36,903 bases of DNA from Bacteroidales bacterium UBA1751 (GCA_002315995.1 DCHN01000069.1:34521-71423); one strand, 5' to 3'; shown: positions 8,457 through 17,414, counted from the stretch's first letter. Numbers and translations: made by a program. The notes: generated by a model from the sequence alone, not told the origin.

Positions 8457-9107
8457 ATGCTGATTGACAAAATATTACAGATTTTCGTTACAAAAGAGAC
8501 AACATTCTTTCCGCTCTATTTGCAGAGTGCCGAGAATATTTTAAAAGCATCATCACTGCTCGTTGAAATAACAAAGAGTGAGGATCACGAGGAGAGAAGA
8601 ATCCTTAGCCGCAGAATTAAGGAGTGTGAGACAACTGGAGATAAGATTACAGATACAATAATTGACAAACTTCTCGATGCTTTTGTAACTCCTTTTGACC
8701 GCGATGACGTGCATATGCTTGCAGAGGATATGGACACATTGCTGGATATGATAAGGGATACAGGAAAGAAGTTCGCCATTTACCAGCCAAAGAGCACAAG
8801 CAATAACCTTACTCTAATTGCCCAGTATGTTGAAGCCGATGCAAAAATTCTGGTTGACATAATGAAGAACCTTGACAAAATGAGAGATCAGGCAAAATGG
8901 TTCGATGACAAATGCGACGAAATAAAGGAGAACGAGCATATCTGTGATGACATATACGAGAGATATATGTCAAATCTCTTTGAAAATGAGACAGACGCAA
9001 TAGAACTCGTCAGAAAGAAGAATATTCTCCAAGCTCTTGAAGATACATCCGATGCAGCCAAGCATCTCAGCGGTTCAATCAGGAGCATTGTTGTAAAAAT
9101 GGGTTGA
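8457..9107 (+). CDS. DUF47 (PhoU-like) protein partnered with a phosphate permease
   Basis: A 216-residue, highly charged, helical protein of the DUF47/PhoU-like family. Recognisable parts are the TTFFPLY start, ECETTGDKITDTIIDKL, the TPFDRDDVHMLAEDMDTLLD segment and the C-terminal KNILQALEDTSDAAKHLSGSI. It lacks a signal peptide and is presumably cytoplasmic. Its stop is 4 bases before the start of the PiT permease. This DUF47-pit pairing is common across bacteria, and the small protein is thought to regulate or support the permease. Confidence 0.9.
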   Translation: MLIDKILQIFVTKETTFFPLYLQSAENILKASSLLVEITKSEDHEERRILSRRIKECETTGDKITDTIIDKLLDAFVTPFDRDDVHMLAEDMDTLLDMIRDTGKKFAIYQPKSTSNNLTLIAQYVEADAKILVDIMKNLDKMRDQAKWFDDKCDEIKENEHICDDIYERYMSNLFENETDAIELVRKKNILQALEDTSDAAKHLSGSIRSIVVKMG

Positions 9108-9111
9108 TTGA

Positions 9112-10203
9112 ATGGTTACAATAGTTTTAATAACCGTAATAATTGCGCTTCTGTTCAACTTCACCAACGGTATGAACGATGCAGCAAACTGTATTGCCAC
9201 TGTTGTAGCCACAAAAGCACTCTCACCGATTCAGGCAGTGTTATGGGCTGCTATTTTCACATTCAGTGCACTGTTTGTATTTGACATGACAGTTGCAGCA
9301 ACAATGGGAAGCGGAATAGTTGATGCTACAAAAATTGACATGTATGTAATTCTGGCTGCCCTGCTTGGCTCCGTTGCCTGGATTTTCATTTGTACCAAAT
9401 TAGGACTCCCTATTTCAGCATCACATGCACTCATAGGAGGCCTTATTGGACCTGTATGGTTCCAGTATGGAGTGGATTTCCTTCACGGAAACGGAATATT
9501 CATTATTATAGCATTCATTGTAATATCACCGCTTCTTGGAATGATCATGGGCTTTTTCCTCAACTGCCTATTCATGCTAATATTCAAGCACAGCAAGGTA
9601 AGAAAGACAGATAAGATGTTCAAAAGGCTGCAGTTGTTATCTTCTGCAATGTTCTCTCTTGGATATGGCGGAAATGACGGACAGAAGACAATGGGTGTCA
9701 TAGCAATTCTTCTTGCAACAGCTTTTACATCATCTCCAGACAACGGAATAATCAATTTCCTCTTTGGAAATGAAGCCGTTTCGTCCGGAGCATACAATGC
9801 AGATGGAACAATGGTACAGGGAGCGTTATTTTTTGTACCTTCGTGGTTAAAATATACATGCTACGGACTCATATCGCTTGGAACAGTTACCGGAGGATGG
9901 AGGGTTATAAGAACATTGGGCGATGGACTTTCCAAAATTTACCCTGTTCAAGGCTTCTGCTCTGAGATATCCGGTGCATTCACGCTCATAATGACAGCAG
10001 TTCTTGGAATACCTGTAAGTACCACGCATACCGTCACAGGCTCAATAATTGGAACCGGCCTCACCAGAGGAGTCAAAAGAGTAAAATGGATAACCGCCAA
10101 GAATATAGTATGGGCATGGGTACTGACAATTCCGGCTGTAATAGTTGTTTCCGGTATAATCTATAAACTAATGATTTTACTCGGAGCACCGATTATAAAA
10201 TAA
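9112..10203 (+). CDS. pit: Inorganic phosphate transporter, PiT family
   Basis: A 363-residue inner-membrane permease with about ten hydrophobic segments. The two PiT half-signatures are visible: FTNGMNDAANCIATVV (17-32) near the N-terminus, and GIPVSTTHTVTGSIIGTG towards the C-terminus, plus GYGGNDGQKTMG (184-195). The family moves phosphate or metal-phosphate with protons or sodium. The upstream DUF47 gene is its usual partner. The following aminotransferase gene starts 8 bases after the stop. Confidence 0.93.
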   Translation: MVTIVLITVIIALLFNFTNGMNDAANCIATVVATKALSPIQAVLWAAIFTFSALFVFDMTVAATMGSGIVDATKIDMYVILAALLGSVAWIFICTKLGLPISASHALIGGLIGPVWFQYGVDFLHGNGIFIIIAFIVISPLLGMIMGFFLNCLFMLIFKHSKVRKTDKMFKRLQLLSSAMFSLGYGGNDGQKTMGVIAILLATAFTSSPDNGIINFLFGNEAVSSGAYNADGTMVQGALFFVPSWLKYTCYGLISLGTVTGGWRVIRTLGDGLSKIYPVQGFCSEISGAFTLIMTAVLGIPVSTTHTVTGSIIGTGLTRGVKRVKWITAKNIVWAWVLTIPAVIVVSGIIYKLMILLGAPIIK

Positions 10204-10211
10204 TTGAATAA

Positions 10212-11354
10212 ATGGAGTTCAGGGATTTAAAGAAACAATACGGCATTCTTAAGAATGAAATAGATGCAGCCATGGTTGAAGTGGCGGCATCAGGAGCCTA
10301 TATAAACGGAGCTTCAGTCAAGAACCTTGAAGAAGAACTTGCTGACTATGTTGGTGTTAAACACTGCATCAGTTGCGCAAACGGTACAGACGCCCTAACA
10401 ATTGCCCTTAAAATATGGGAAGTGGGTGAGAATGATGCAGTATTCGTTCCCGATTTCACATTCTTTGCCTCTGCTGAAACCATTGCCGCTGAAGGAGCAA
10501 CACCTGTCTTTGTTGATGTTGACACTCGCACTTTCAATATATCTTCGGAAGACTTGAAGCGCAAAATTGAGGCTGTTCGCAGTGAAGGCCGTCTGAAACC
10601 AAAAGCAGTTGTGGCCGTTGACCTCTTTGGCCTTCCGGCTGATTACGCCCCACTCAGGGCGATAGCTGAAGAGAACAATCTCCTTCTGCTTGAAGATGGA
10701 GCCCAAGGATTCGGCGGATCAATTTGTGGAAAAAAAGCCTGCAGCTTCGGAGACATTGCAACCACCTCATTCTTCCCGGCCAAACCACTTGGATGCTATG
10801 GAGATGGAGGTGCAATATTTACCAACAACGACAATTGGGCCGCACTTGCAAACTCATACAAAGTGCATGGCAAAGGAAGCAACAAATATGACAATGTGAG
10901 AATTGGTCTCAACTCAAGACTTGATACCATTCAGGCAGCCATACTTCAGGTAAAGTTCAAGGCATTTGTAAAGAATGAACTTGAGGATGTAAACAGAGCA
11001 GCGAAGATCTATTCGGATCTTCTGGGGAAATGTGCTCTTGATTCTGAAATCAAACTTCCATATATTCCTGAAGGATTCACATCAAGCTGGGCACAGTACA
11101 CAATAACTCTTAAAACAAGGGAGAAGAGGGATTCCCTTCAGACATTCCTGAAAGAAAGAGGTATTCCATCAATGGTATATTACCCAATTCCAATGCATTT
11201 GCAGAGTGCTTTCAAAAAAGTAAAATCATTTGGAGAGTGCCCGGTTGCCATAGAGCACTGCAACACTGTATTGTCACTTCCAATTCACCCATATATATTG
11301 GAAGAGGAGATTTCAACAGTTGTTGAGAGTATAAAAGAGTATTTTAAAAATTAA
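10212..11354 (+). CDS. DegT/DnrJ/EryC1 sugar aminotransferase, WbpE-like
   Basis: A 380-residue PLP-dependent nucleotide-sugar aminotransferase. Key features are CANGTDALTIAL (55-66), EDGAQGFGG (161-169) with the pyridine-nitrogen Asp162, and the Schiff-base lysine Lys191 within SFFPAKPLGCYGDGGA. The N-terminus FRDLKKQYGILKNEID resembles WbpE/WlbC, enzymes that aminate UDP-3-oxo-GlcNAcA at carbon 3. The next gene, 3 bases downstream, looks like the dehydrogenase WbpB/WlbA that supplies that oxo-sugar, which supports the assignment. The product would feed a surface polysaccharide. The other enzymes of the route (WbpA, WbpD) are not in the window. Confidence 0.87.
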   Translation: MEFRDLKKQYGILKNEIDAAMVEVAASGAYINGASVKNLEEELADYVGVKHCISCANGTDALTIALKIWEVGENDAVFVPDFTFFASAETIAAEGATPVFVDVDTRTFNISSEDLKRKIEAVRSEGRLKPKAVVAVDLFGLPADYAPLRAIAEENNLLLLEDGAQGFGGSICGKKACSFGDIATTSFFPAKPLGCYGDGGAIFTNNDNWAALANSYKVHGKGSNKYDNVRIGLNSRLDTIQAAILQVKFKAFVKNELEDVNRAAKIYSDLLGKCALDSEIKLPYIPEGFTSSWAQYTITLKTREKRDSLQTFLKERGIPSMVYYPIPMHLQSAFKKVKSFGECPVAIEHCNTVLSLPIHPYILEEEISTVVESIKEYFKN

Positions 11355-11357
11355 CAT

Positions 11358-12338
11358 ATGTATAATTTCGCGCTTATTGGTGCAGCAGGATACATAGCAC
11401 CCAGGCATATTAAAGCAATTGCAGATACAGGAAACAACTTAATGGTGGCCTATGACAAATTCGACAGTGTAGGACGTCTCGACAGTTCTTTCCCAAATTG
11501 CAGATTCTATGTTGAAAATGAACAATTCGACCGCTTCTGCTCAAAACAGATGAGAAATGAGAATCCTCTTCATTGGCTCAGCATATGCACACCGAACTAT
11601 ACTCATGATGCATTCATAAGGTATGGTTTGAGACTTGGAGTAAATGTAATTTGCGAAAAGCCATTGGTTCTCAACCCATATAATATTGACAATCTGGTTG
11701 AGCTTGAAAAGGAGACAGGAAAAAATGCATATACAATTCTTCAACTCAGACTTCACGACTCCATTGTTGCTCTCAAGAAAAAGGTGGAACAGGGACCGGC
11801 AGACAAAGTGTATGATGTTGAACTTACATATATAACATCCAGAGGAAACTGGTACTATACTTCATGGAAAGGTGATGTTCACAAGAGCGGAGGAGTTGCA
11901 ACAAATATTGGTGTACACTTCTATGATATGCTCCAGTGGATATTCGGTCCGGTAAAGAAGAACATTGTACATGTAATGAGCTTTGACCGTGTTGCCGGAT
12001 ATCTGGAACTTGAAAAGGCCAGGGTACGCTATTTCCTGAGCATTAACGCTGACTGCCTCCCTGAAAATGCTGTTCAAGGAGAAAAAAGAACATACAGAAC
12101 CTTGAATATTGACGGAGATGAGTTTGAGTTCAGTGCAGGTTTCACAGAGCTTCATACCAAAAGCTATGAAAACATACTCAAAGGTGAAGGGTTCAGAATC
12201 AGCGAGGCACGCAACTGCATTGAGATTGTCAGTGAGATCAGGCGCTCAACACCAATAGGTCTGAAGGGTGATTATCACCCACTTGCAAGACTTCCTCTTG
12301 CAAAACATCCATTCGGTTGGGATGATGTAATAAAATAA
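11358..12338 (+). CDS. Gfo/Idh/MocA oxidoreductase, WbpB/WlbA-like
   Basis: A 326-residue NAD-dependent sugar dehydrogenase. The Rossmann start YNFALIGAAGYIAPRHIKAI (2-21), AYDKFDSVG, SICTPNYTHDA and CEKPLVLNP (99-107, catalytic-site EKP) closely match WlbA/WbpB, which oxidises UDP-GlcNAcA at C3 in the pathway to UDP-2,3-diacetamido-2,3-dideoxy uronic acid. It is the last gene of the plus-strand run and is followed 4 bases later by a strong terminator hairpin. Substrate assignment rests on remembered similarity and on the adjacent aminotransferase. Confidence 0.85.
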   Translation: MYNFALIGAAGYIAPRHIKAIADTGNNLMVAYDKFDSVGRLDSSFPNCRFYVENEQFDRFCSKQMRNENPLHWLSICTPNYTHDAFIRYGLRLGVNVICEKPLVLNPYNIDNLVELEKETGKNAYTILQLRLHDSIVALKKKVEQGPADKVYDVELTYITSRGNWYYTSWKGDVHKSGGVATNIGVHFYDMLQWIFGPVKKNIVHVMSFDRVAGYLELEKARVRYFLSINADCLPENAVQGEKRTYRTLNIDGDEFEFSAGFTELHTKSYENILKGEGFRISEARNCIEIVSEIRRSTPIGLKGDYHPLARLPLAKHPFGWDDVIK

Positions 12339-12342
12339 CAGC

Positions 12343-12372
12343 AAGGCTGGCACAAGTGCCGGCCTTCTTTTT
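12343..12372 (+). terminator. Intrinsic terminator ending the long plus-strand run
   Basis: AAGGCTGGCA (12343-12352), loop CAAG, TGCCGGCCTT (12357-12366): a 10-bp stem with one T-G wobble, then CTTTTT. It starts 4 bases after the dehydrogenase stop and runs into the 3' end of maf on the other strand. Confidence 0.85.
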
Positions 12373-12943
12373 ATTTGAATGATTTCAGTTCGTTGTAAAC
12401 CCTGTGAACCGGTAATCCCATTACATTGAAGTAGGAACCTTCAACTGAACTTATTCCTGCAAGGCCTATCCACTCCTGAATACCGTATGCACCAGCCTTG
12501 TCGTAAGGTTTGTATCTGTTTACATAATACTCTATTTCCTGTGGTGAGAAGGAGCAGAATGTAACATACGTGATGTCAGTAAAGGATACTGTGCGAGTGT
12601 TGCTTCTTATGCAGACTCCGGTAGCCACAATGTGCCTATTTCCAGAGAGTGCGGATATCATCTCAACAGCCTCTGAATGATCCCTGGGTTTTCCCATAAT
12701 TGAGCCGTTGAGAAGAACCATTGTATCGGCAGTGACGAGAATCTCATCATCTTGAAGAGGCCTGTGAAAATGTTCCGATTTTCCTTTGGCAATATACTCC
12801 GGAACGAGTATATGCTCCATATCGGCAGGGTAGGTCTCATCGAAATTACTTTGTGAGTCAACGGTGAACTCAATGTCCAGACCTGCCAGAAGTTCCCTTC
12901 TTCGTGGAGATTTACTTCCAAGGATGATCTTTTGCAAGCCCAT
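12371..12943 (-). CDS. maf: Maf-family nucleoside triphosphate pyrophosphatase
   Basis: From the ATG at 12943 the product is 190 residues, the usual Maf length. It shows GSKSPRRRELLAGL (9-22), the TADTMVLLNG and GKPRDHSEAVEMISALSG segments and the C-terminal DKAGAYGIQEWIG. The family hydrolyses non-canonical or pyrimidine NTPs (dTTP/UTP pyrophosphatase, YhdE type). A longer reading frame extends upstream to 13060 but is non-homologous shadow of kdsC; an in-frame ATG at 12961 is an alternative start. It overlaps the end of kdsC by 32 bases and is the last gene of the minus-strand operon. Confidence 0.92.
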   Translation of the reverse strand: MGLQKIILGSKSPRRRELLAGLDIEFTVDSQSNFDETYPADMEHILVPEYIAKGKSEHFHRPLQDDEILVTADTMVLLNGSIMGKPRDHSEAVEMISALSGNRHIVATGVCIRSNTRTVSFTDITYVTFCSFSPQEIEYYVNRYKPYDKAGAYGIQEWIGLAGISSVEGSYFNVMGLPVHRVYNELKSFK

Positions 12944-13493
12944 AACCACCTTTAATTCCATCGTAATCTTCCGAATCAAATATGAACTTGCCCTGATTCT
13001 TGAGAACAAACTCAACGATGTTCCTGATACATCCTCTGCCTCCGTTATTTGGAGAGACATAGTGGCATACCTCCTTAACCTCCTCTATTGCATCTGCCGG
13101 ACATGCCGCAAATCCGCAACTCTTCAAAATGGAGATATCAGGCAGGTCATCACCTACATAACATACCTCCTCAGGCTGGAAACCGTATTTCTCACAGAAT
13201 TTGAAGAAATCAGGAAGTTTGTTACGGCTGCCCATATAAATATCTTCAGTAGGGATTCCAAGAGTATTGCATCTGTGTATTACAGATTTTGAAACACCGC
13301 CTGTAATTATTGCCTGTTTGAAACCGTTCAAATAGGCTACTCTGGCACCCATACCATCTTTGGCGTTGAATACTCGCAGAAGGTCACCATCTGGCAATGC
13401 CAGAAGTGAACCATCTGTGAAAACACCATCTATGTCATACGCAAAAGCCTTTATTTTAAGGGCTCTCTCTCTTAATTCATTAGCATCCAACAT
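12912..13493 (-). CDS. kdsC: Kdo-8-phosphate phosphatase, HAD family
   Basis: A 193-residue C0-type HAD phosphatase. The catalytic DxD motif is AYDIDGVFTDG (18-28; Asp20, Asp22), followed by the TGG (second) and GDDLPDISIL (magnesium-site) motifs. KdsC releases phosphate from Kdo-8-P in lipopolysaccharide core synthesis; its partner KdsA is encoded about 20 kb away in this window. The ATG at 13493 is preferred to the upstream one at 13538, which lies deep in the dehydrogenase gene. It still overlaps that gene by 14 bases. The C-terminal 11 codons overlap maf. Confidence 0.9.
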   Translation of the reverse strand: MLDANELRERALKIKAFAYDIDGVFTDGSLLALPDGDLLRVFNAKDGMGARVAYLNGFKQAIITGGVSKSVIHRCNTLGIPTEDIYMGSRNKLPDFFKFCEKYGFQPEEVCYVGDDLPDISILKSCGFAACPADAIEEVKEVCHYVSPNNGGRGCIRNIVEFVLKNQGKFIFDSEDYDGIKGGYGLAKDHPWK

Positions 13494-15216
13494 CTTGTTC
13501 GCATTTTGATGAATAATTCCTCTCAATTGAAGAGACATTCTCCTCTGTAAAATTCATAATGAAAAGAGAATGGGAAGCATTAGAAGCAAGTGCCTGAGCA
13601 GTAAAGAGCTCGGCTGAGGCTTTCATATCACTGTTTCTCTGTGCCTCTTTAATGAGCAGATGTGAGAGAATAAGGTTACCTGCCATCTCTACAAGTGCTC
13701 TTGAATGGTAATCAATAAATGATTTGCTCTTTGAATTGCAGAAATCAACTATTCTGTCAAGTTCACATATTCCATCTGACAATTTACCAGCCAATGTGCT
13801 AAACTGCCCCATTGAACAATCACTGTTATACTCCTTAAGAAGTTGTGAATAGGCGCCGCTTGTTACATACCTTATTGCAGCAACAACCTGCAGCTGTGAT
13901 GTACCCTCGTATATTGAGGTGATTCTTGCATCACGATATAGCCTTTCAACCTGATACTCCTTCATATAACCGCTTCCGCCGTGAATCTGAATGGCATCGT
14001 ATGTATCCCTGTTGCAATACTCGCTTGAGAAGAGCTTGAGAATAGGGGTGAGCATATCTGCATTTCTGCTGTAGAGTTTGTATTCACCTCTCTGCTGCGG
14101 TGAAAGCTTCTCTTTTGCCATTATTGAAGCGTATGCCTTTGTAAGGTCAACAAAACGTCCTGTTTCATAAAGAACAGCCCTTGAAGCCTGAAGTCTTGCT
14201 TTCATGTTTGAAAGCATCTGATATACGGCTGGGAACTCTATAATAGGGTGGCCGAACTGTTCTCTCTCCTGGGCATATTTAAATGCAGCCCTGTAGGCAG
14301 CCTCAGAAATTCCCACACTCTGTGCGCCGATTCCAAGACGGGCGCTGTTCATCAAGGACATAACATATTTTATAAGGCCAAGCCTTCTCTCTCCAACTAT
14401 TTTAGCCGGAGCATCCTTGAAAGCCAATTCGCAGGTAGGGGAGCCCTTTATACCCATCTTGTTCTCCACTCTTCGAACGGTTACTCCGCCCCAGGCCCTG
14501 TCGTGAACAAAATAGGAGAGGCCTCTTCCATCTTTTGTACCCTCCTCTGAACGGGCAAGCACAAGTTTGATGTCGGCACATCCGTTTGTAATGAACCTCT
14601 TCACACCATTGAGAAGCCACATTCCTTTCTCTTCACTCCAAGTTGCCTTGAGGGTGGCTGACTGCAAGTCGCTGCCTGCATCGGGCTCGGTGAGGTCCAT
14701 TGAACAACTTGCACCTTTGAATATACGTGGAAGGAATTCATCCTTTATATCCTGACTTCCGAATTCGTTAATTGTTTCAGCGCAATCTTGAAGGCCCCAT
14801 ATATTGGAGAAACTGGCATCAGCCCTGGCTGTAAGTTCAGCCGCCATGATATATGGAACAATGCTGAAGTTCAAACCGCCATATTCACGTGGAAGAGACA
14901 TGCCGTACATACCAGCCTTTATTAGAACATCCTGGTTTTCGACTGTTCCTGGCGCGTATGTTACTTTTCCATTTGAGCATTTTACTCCAGTCTCATCAAC
15001 CTGAGCGGCATTTGCGTCAAGAACATCTGCGCAAATCTCACCGAACACCTCCATTACCCTGTGGTAAGAGTCTATTGCATCCGCAGCATCCTTGGGAGCA
15101 TAATCATACTTTCCAAAATCAGAGAATCCCTGCTCCTTCAGGCAGACAATCTTCTCCATTAATGGATGTGAGAATTGAAATTCAAGATCCGGGTTATCAG
15201 TATAAAAATTTGCCAT
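13480..15216 (-). CDS. Acyl-CoA dehydrogenase (long form)
   Basis: A 578-residue flavoprotein of the acyl-CoA dehydrogenase family, longer than the ~380-residue mammalian type because of an N-terminal lead and a C-terminal helical domain of about 120 residues. Visible: SMDLTEPDAGSDLQSA (172-187), the REQFGHPI segment (318-325), QIHGGSGY (410-417) and the catalytic-base motif YEGTSQLQ with Glu437. Electrons pass to the electron transfer flavoprotein encoded immediately upstream (2 bases between etfA stop and this start). Such etfB-etfA-dehydrogenase sets recur in Bacteroidetes; whether the enzyme oxidises fatty acids or reduces enoyl-CoA during fermentation cannot be read from the sequence. 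Confidence 0.92.
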   Translation of the reverse strand: MANFYTDNPDLEFQFSHPLMEKIVCLKEQGFSDFGKYDYAPKDAADAIDSYHRVMEVFGEICADVLDANAAQVDETGVKCSNGKVTYAPGTVENQDVLIKAGMYGMSLPREYGGLNFSIVPYIMAAELTARADASFSNIWGLQDCAETINEFGSQDIKDEFLPRIFKGASCSMDLTEPDAGSDLQSATLKATWSEEKGMWLLNGVKRFITNGCADIKLVLARSEEGTKDGRGLSYFVHDRAWGGVTVRRVENKMGIKGSPTCELAFKDAPAKIVGERRLGLIKYVMSLMNSARLGIGAQSVGISEAAYRAAFKYAQEREQFGHPIIEFPAVYQMLSNMKARLQASRAVLYETGRFVDLTKAYASIMAKEKLSPQQRGEYKLYSRNADMLTPILKLFSSEYCNRDTYDAIQIHGGSGYMKEYQVERLYRDARITSIYEGTSQLQVVAAIRYVTSGAYSQLLKEYNSDCSMGQFSTLAGKLSDGICELDRIVDFCNSKSKSFIDYHSRALVEMAGNLILSHLLIKEAQRNSDMKASAELFTAQALASNASHSLFIMNFTEENVSSIERNYSSKCEQDVGC

Positions 15217-15218
15217 AA

Positions 15219-16235
15219 TTACTTGCTGTGCTTTTTATAATACTCAATGAGTTTTGGAACAACTATATTGAGATCTCCTACTATTGAGTAATCCGCAATT
15301 CTGTGAATAGGGGCAAGAGGGTCGGAGTTAATTGAGATAATCTTTGCAGAGCCATCCATTCCTGCTGTATGCTGTATCTGCCCAGAGATACCAACAGATA
15401 TGAAGAGTTTAGGTCTTACAGTAACACCGGTCTGACCAATTTGCCTTGCGTTTTCGGCAAAGCCTGCATCAACCGCAGCACGGGATGCTCCAACCTCGCC
15501 TCCTAGAACCTTGGCAAGCTGATGAATGAGCTCGAAATTCTCCTTGCTGCCTACTCCGTATCCACCTGCAACAATAATTTGGGATGATTTGATGTCAATG
15601 CTCCTCTTCTCAACAACTCTATCAATAATTTTTACCGCTTCACATGTATCATCAAGAATTGAAGATGTGTCGATTCTGACTCTTTCTACATCAACAGCTT
15701 TGGAAAGCATCTCCTTCTTCATGACGCCCTCCCTAACGGTAGCCATCTGCGGCTTATGAAGCGGATTTACTATTGTGGCAATAATGTTGCCTCCGAAGGC
15801 CGGTCTGATCTGGTAGAGCAGATTGCTGTACGCATTTCCTTTAGGGTCAGTGTAATCTCCTATCTCCAGTTGGGTACAGTCGGCAGTAAGACCGCTTTTA
15901 AGAGCTGAGGATACGCGAGGCGCCAGGTCACGTCCAATGCAGGTTGCACCGAAAAGCACTATTTGAGGCCTCTCTGATTCAATTACAGAAACAAGGAGTT
16001 TGCTGTAGTGGAGAGTCCTGTAGAATTCAAGAGATTCGTGCTCCGCAAGGAAGAGTCTGTGCACGCCCCAATTGCCAAGAGTTCCGGCAAGTTCCCCAAC
16101 AGACTTACCGGCCAGGAATGCCTCAACCTTACATTCGAGTTTGCCGGCCAGTTCACGTGCTTTGGTTATAAGTTCCAGAGAAACATCCGCAACCCTTCCC
16201 TCATCTGTTTCGCAAAATACGAGTATATTGTTCAT
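15219..16235 (-). CDS. etfA: Electron transfer flavoprotein alpha subunit
   Basis: A 338-residue ETF alpha subunit. The C-terminal FAD-binding domain is clear: GGEVGASRAAVDAGF, QIGQTGVTVRPKLFISVGIS, QHTAGM and SINSDPLAPI. The N-terminal half binds the beta subunit. Spacing of 2 bases on each side, to etfB upstream and the dehydrogenase downstream, indicates one transcript and stoichiometric production of an ETF-dehydrogenase electron-transfer unit. Confidence 0.94.
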   Translation of the reverse strand: MNNILVFCETDEGRVADVSLELITKARELAGKLECKVEAFLAGKSVGELAGTLGNWGVHRLFLAEHESLEFYRTLHYSKLLVSVIESERPQIVLFGATCIGRDLAPRVSSALKSGLTADCTQLEIGDYTDPKGNAYSNLLYQIRPAFGGNIIATIVNPLHKPQMATVREGVMKKEMLSKAVDVERVRIDTSSILDDTCEAVKIIDRVVEKRSIDIKSSQIIVAGGYGVGSKENFELIHQLAKVLGGEVGASRAAVDAGFAENARQIGQTGVTVRPKLFISVGISGQIQHTAGMDGSAKIISINSDPLAPIHRIADYSIVGDLNIVVPKLIEYYKKHSK

Positions 16236-16237
16236 TG

Positions 16238-17032
16238 TTATGCAATTGTATGGTCAGCAATAAGTTCTGTTATGAGATTCTCCAAAGAGGCATCATCGGG
16301 ATTTACAACCTTTGATTCCTTTGCGGTGAATACTATGTTCTCAATGTTCCTGACCTTTGTTGGAGAACCTGCAGAACCATATCTGTTCAAATCTCCGCCT
16401 ATGGTGTCAACACTCCACTTCTCAAATGCAGTGAAGTTCTTGTACCTCATTACACTGCGGGCATTGGCACTTCTCGGCCTTGCAGCAGAGGAGGTAACGG
16501 TTACAAGAGCAGGAAGTGATGATTCTACAATTTCGCTGCCTCTTTCAATGGCTCTCTTCACCCTAATTGTGCAATTGTCTGCAAGCGATATCTCAGTTGC
16601 ATACGTGATTTGAGGTATTGAAAGTTCCTGGGCAATCTGTGGACCAACCTGCGCCGTATCACCATCAATGGCCTGACGTCCGGCCAGAACAAGGTCCGGC
16701 GAAAGTTTGCCTATTGCAGTGGCAAGGGCGTATGATGTTGCAAGTGTGTCAGCTCCTGCAAACCTGGAATCGGAGAGAAGAATTACATGGTCTGCTCCTC
16801 TGAAGAGGGAGTCCTTAAGAATCTGTGTTGCCCTCTCAGGTCCCATTGTGAGAACAATAACCTCACATCCATTGCTCTCCTTCAGACGTAGAGCCTGTTC
16901 AAGAGCATAGAGATCTTCAGGATTGAAAATGGCGTCAAGCGCAGCCCTGTTCACCGTTCCTTCGGGTGTCATTGCATCCTTGGTAACGGTTCTGGTATCA
17001 GGAACCTGCTTTGCCAATACTACTACTCTCAT
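16238..17032 (-). CDS. etfB: Electron transfer flavoprotein beta subunit
   Basis: A 264-residue ETF beta subunit beginning MRVVVLAKQVPDT, with the family segments NPEDLYALEQALRLKE, VIVLTMGPERATQIL and LVLAGRQAIDGDTAQVGP (nucleotide-binding loop). The C-terminal part wraps the alpha subunit. It is first of the ETF/dehydrogenase trio and lies 37 bases after the DUF3467 gene, with no recognisable promoter between, so the two are probably co-transcribed. Confidence 0.94.
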   Translation of the reverse strand: MRVVVLAKQVPDTRTVTKDAMTPEGTVNRAALDAIFNPEDLYALEQALRLKESNGCEVIVLTMGPERATQILKDSLFRGADHVILLSDSRFAGADTLATSYALATAIGKLSPDLVLAGRQAIDGDTAQVGPQIAQELSIPQITYATEISLADNCTIRVKRAIERGSEIVESSLPALVTVTSSAARPRSANARSVMRYKNFTAFEKWSVDTIGGDLNRYGSAGSPTKVRNIENIVFTAKESKVVNPDDASLENLITELIADHTIA

Positions 17033-17069
17033 ATAGTATCTGTAATATAAATTAGTAATGGGAAAGATG

Positions 17070-17384
17070 CTATGCTATTCCTTTTGGCCCTGCAAAAGGA
17101 ATAGGAGGAATGTTGCCTGAAGCTGAATTCAGCTTGAGATCAATTGCTCCGAATTCACCCTCATACTTCTGAATGTTTTCAGACAGGGCCATAAGAAGTC
17201 TCTTCGCATTTTCAGGTGTCATTATTATGCGTTCTGTTACAAGAGCCTTTGGCATTGCCGGCAGCATCTTGGCAAAATCAACAACAAATTCACTTGGTGA
17301 GTGTGAAACAATTGCAAGGTTTGAATATGAGCCCTTTGCAACCTCAGCACTCAACTCTATGTTCATCTCTTTATTTTCTGGCAT
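17070..17384 (-). CDS. DUF3467 family protein
   Basis: From the ATG at 17384 this is a 104-residue cytoplasmic protein without signal or membrane segment. It matches DUF3467 as I know it: an N-terminal beta-rich SNLAIVSHSPSEFVVDFAKMLP, then KALVTERIIMTPENAKRLLMAL and ENIQKYEGEFGAIDL. Function is unknown. It may head the operon that continues into etfB. The upstream in-frame codons to 17456 carry no family similarity and overlap the divergent promoter, so they are excluded. Confidence 0.85.
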   Translation of the reverse strand: MPENKEMNIELSAEVAKGSYSNLAIVSHSPSEFVVDFAKMLPAMPKALVTERIIMTPENAKRLLMALSENIQKYEGEFGAIDLKLNSASGNIPPIPFAGPKGIA

Positions 17385-17406
17385 AGTTTTTATGATATTT
17401 ATTTTG

Positions 17407-17414
17407 CAAATGTA
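17407..17414 (-). promoter_or_regulatory. Candidate -7 box for DUF3467/ETF operon
   Basis: The minus strand reads TACATTTG (TAnnTTTG) 23 bases upstream of the DUF3467 ATG. No TTTG is seen 19-21 bp further upstream, so only the -7 element supports it. Confidence 0.4.

Noticed and set aside
16008..16613. 201-residue frame opposite etfB/etfA
   Set aside because: Antisense to two well-supported ETF genes; no coding signature of its own.
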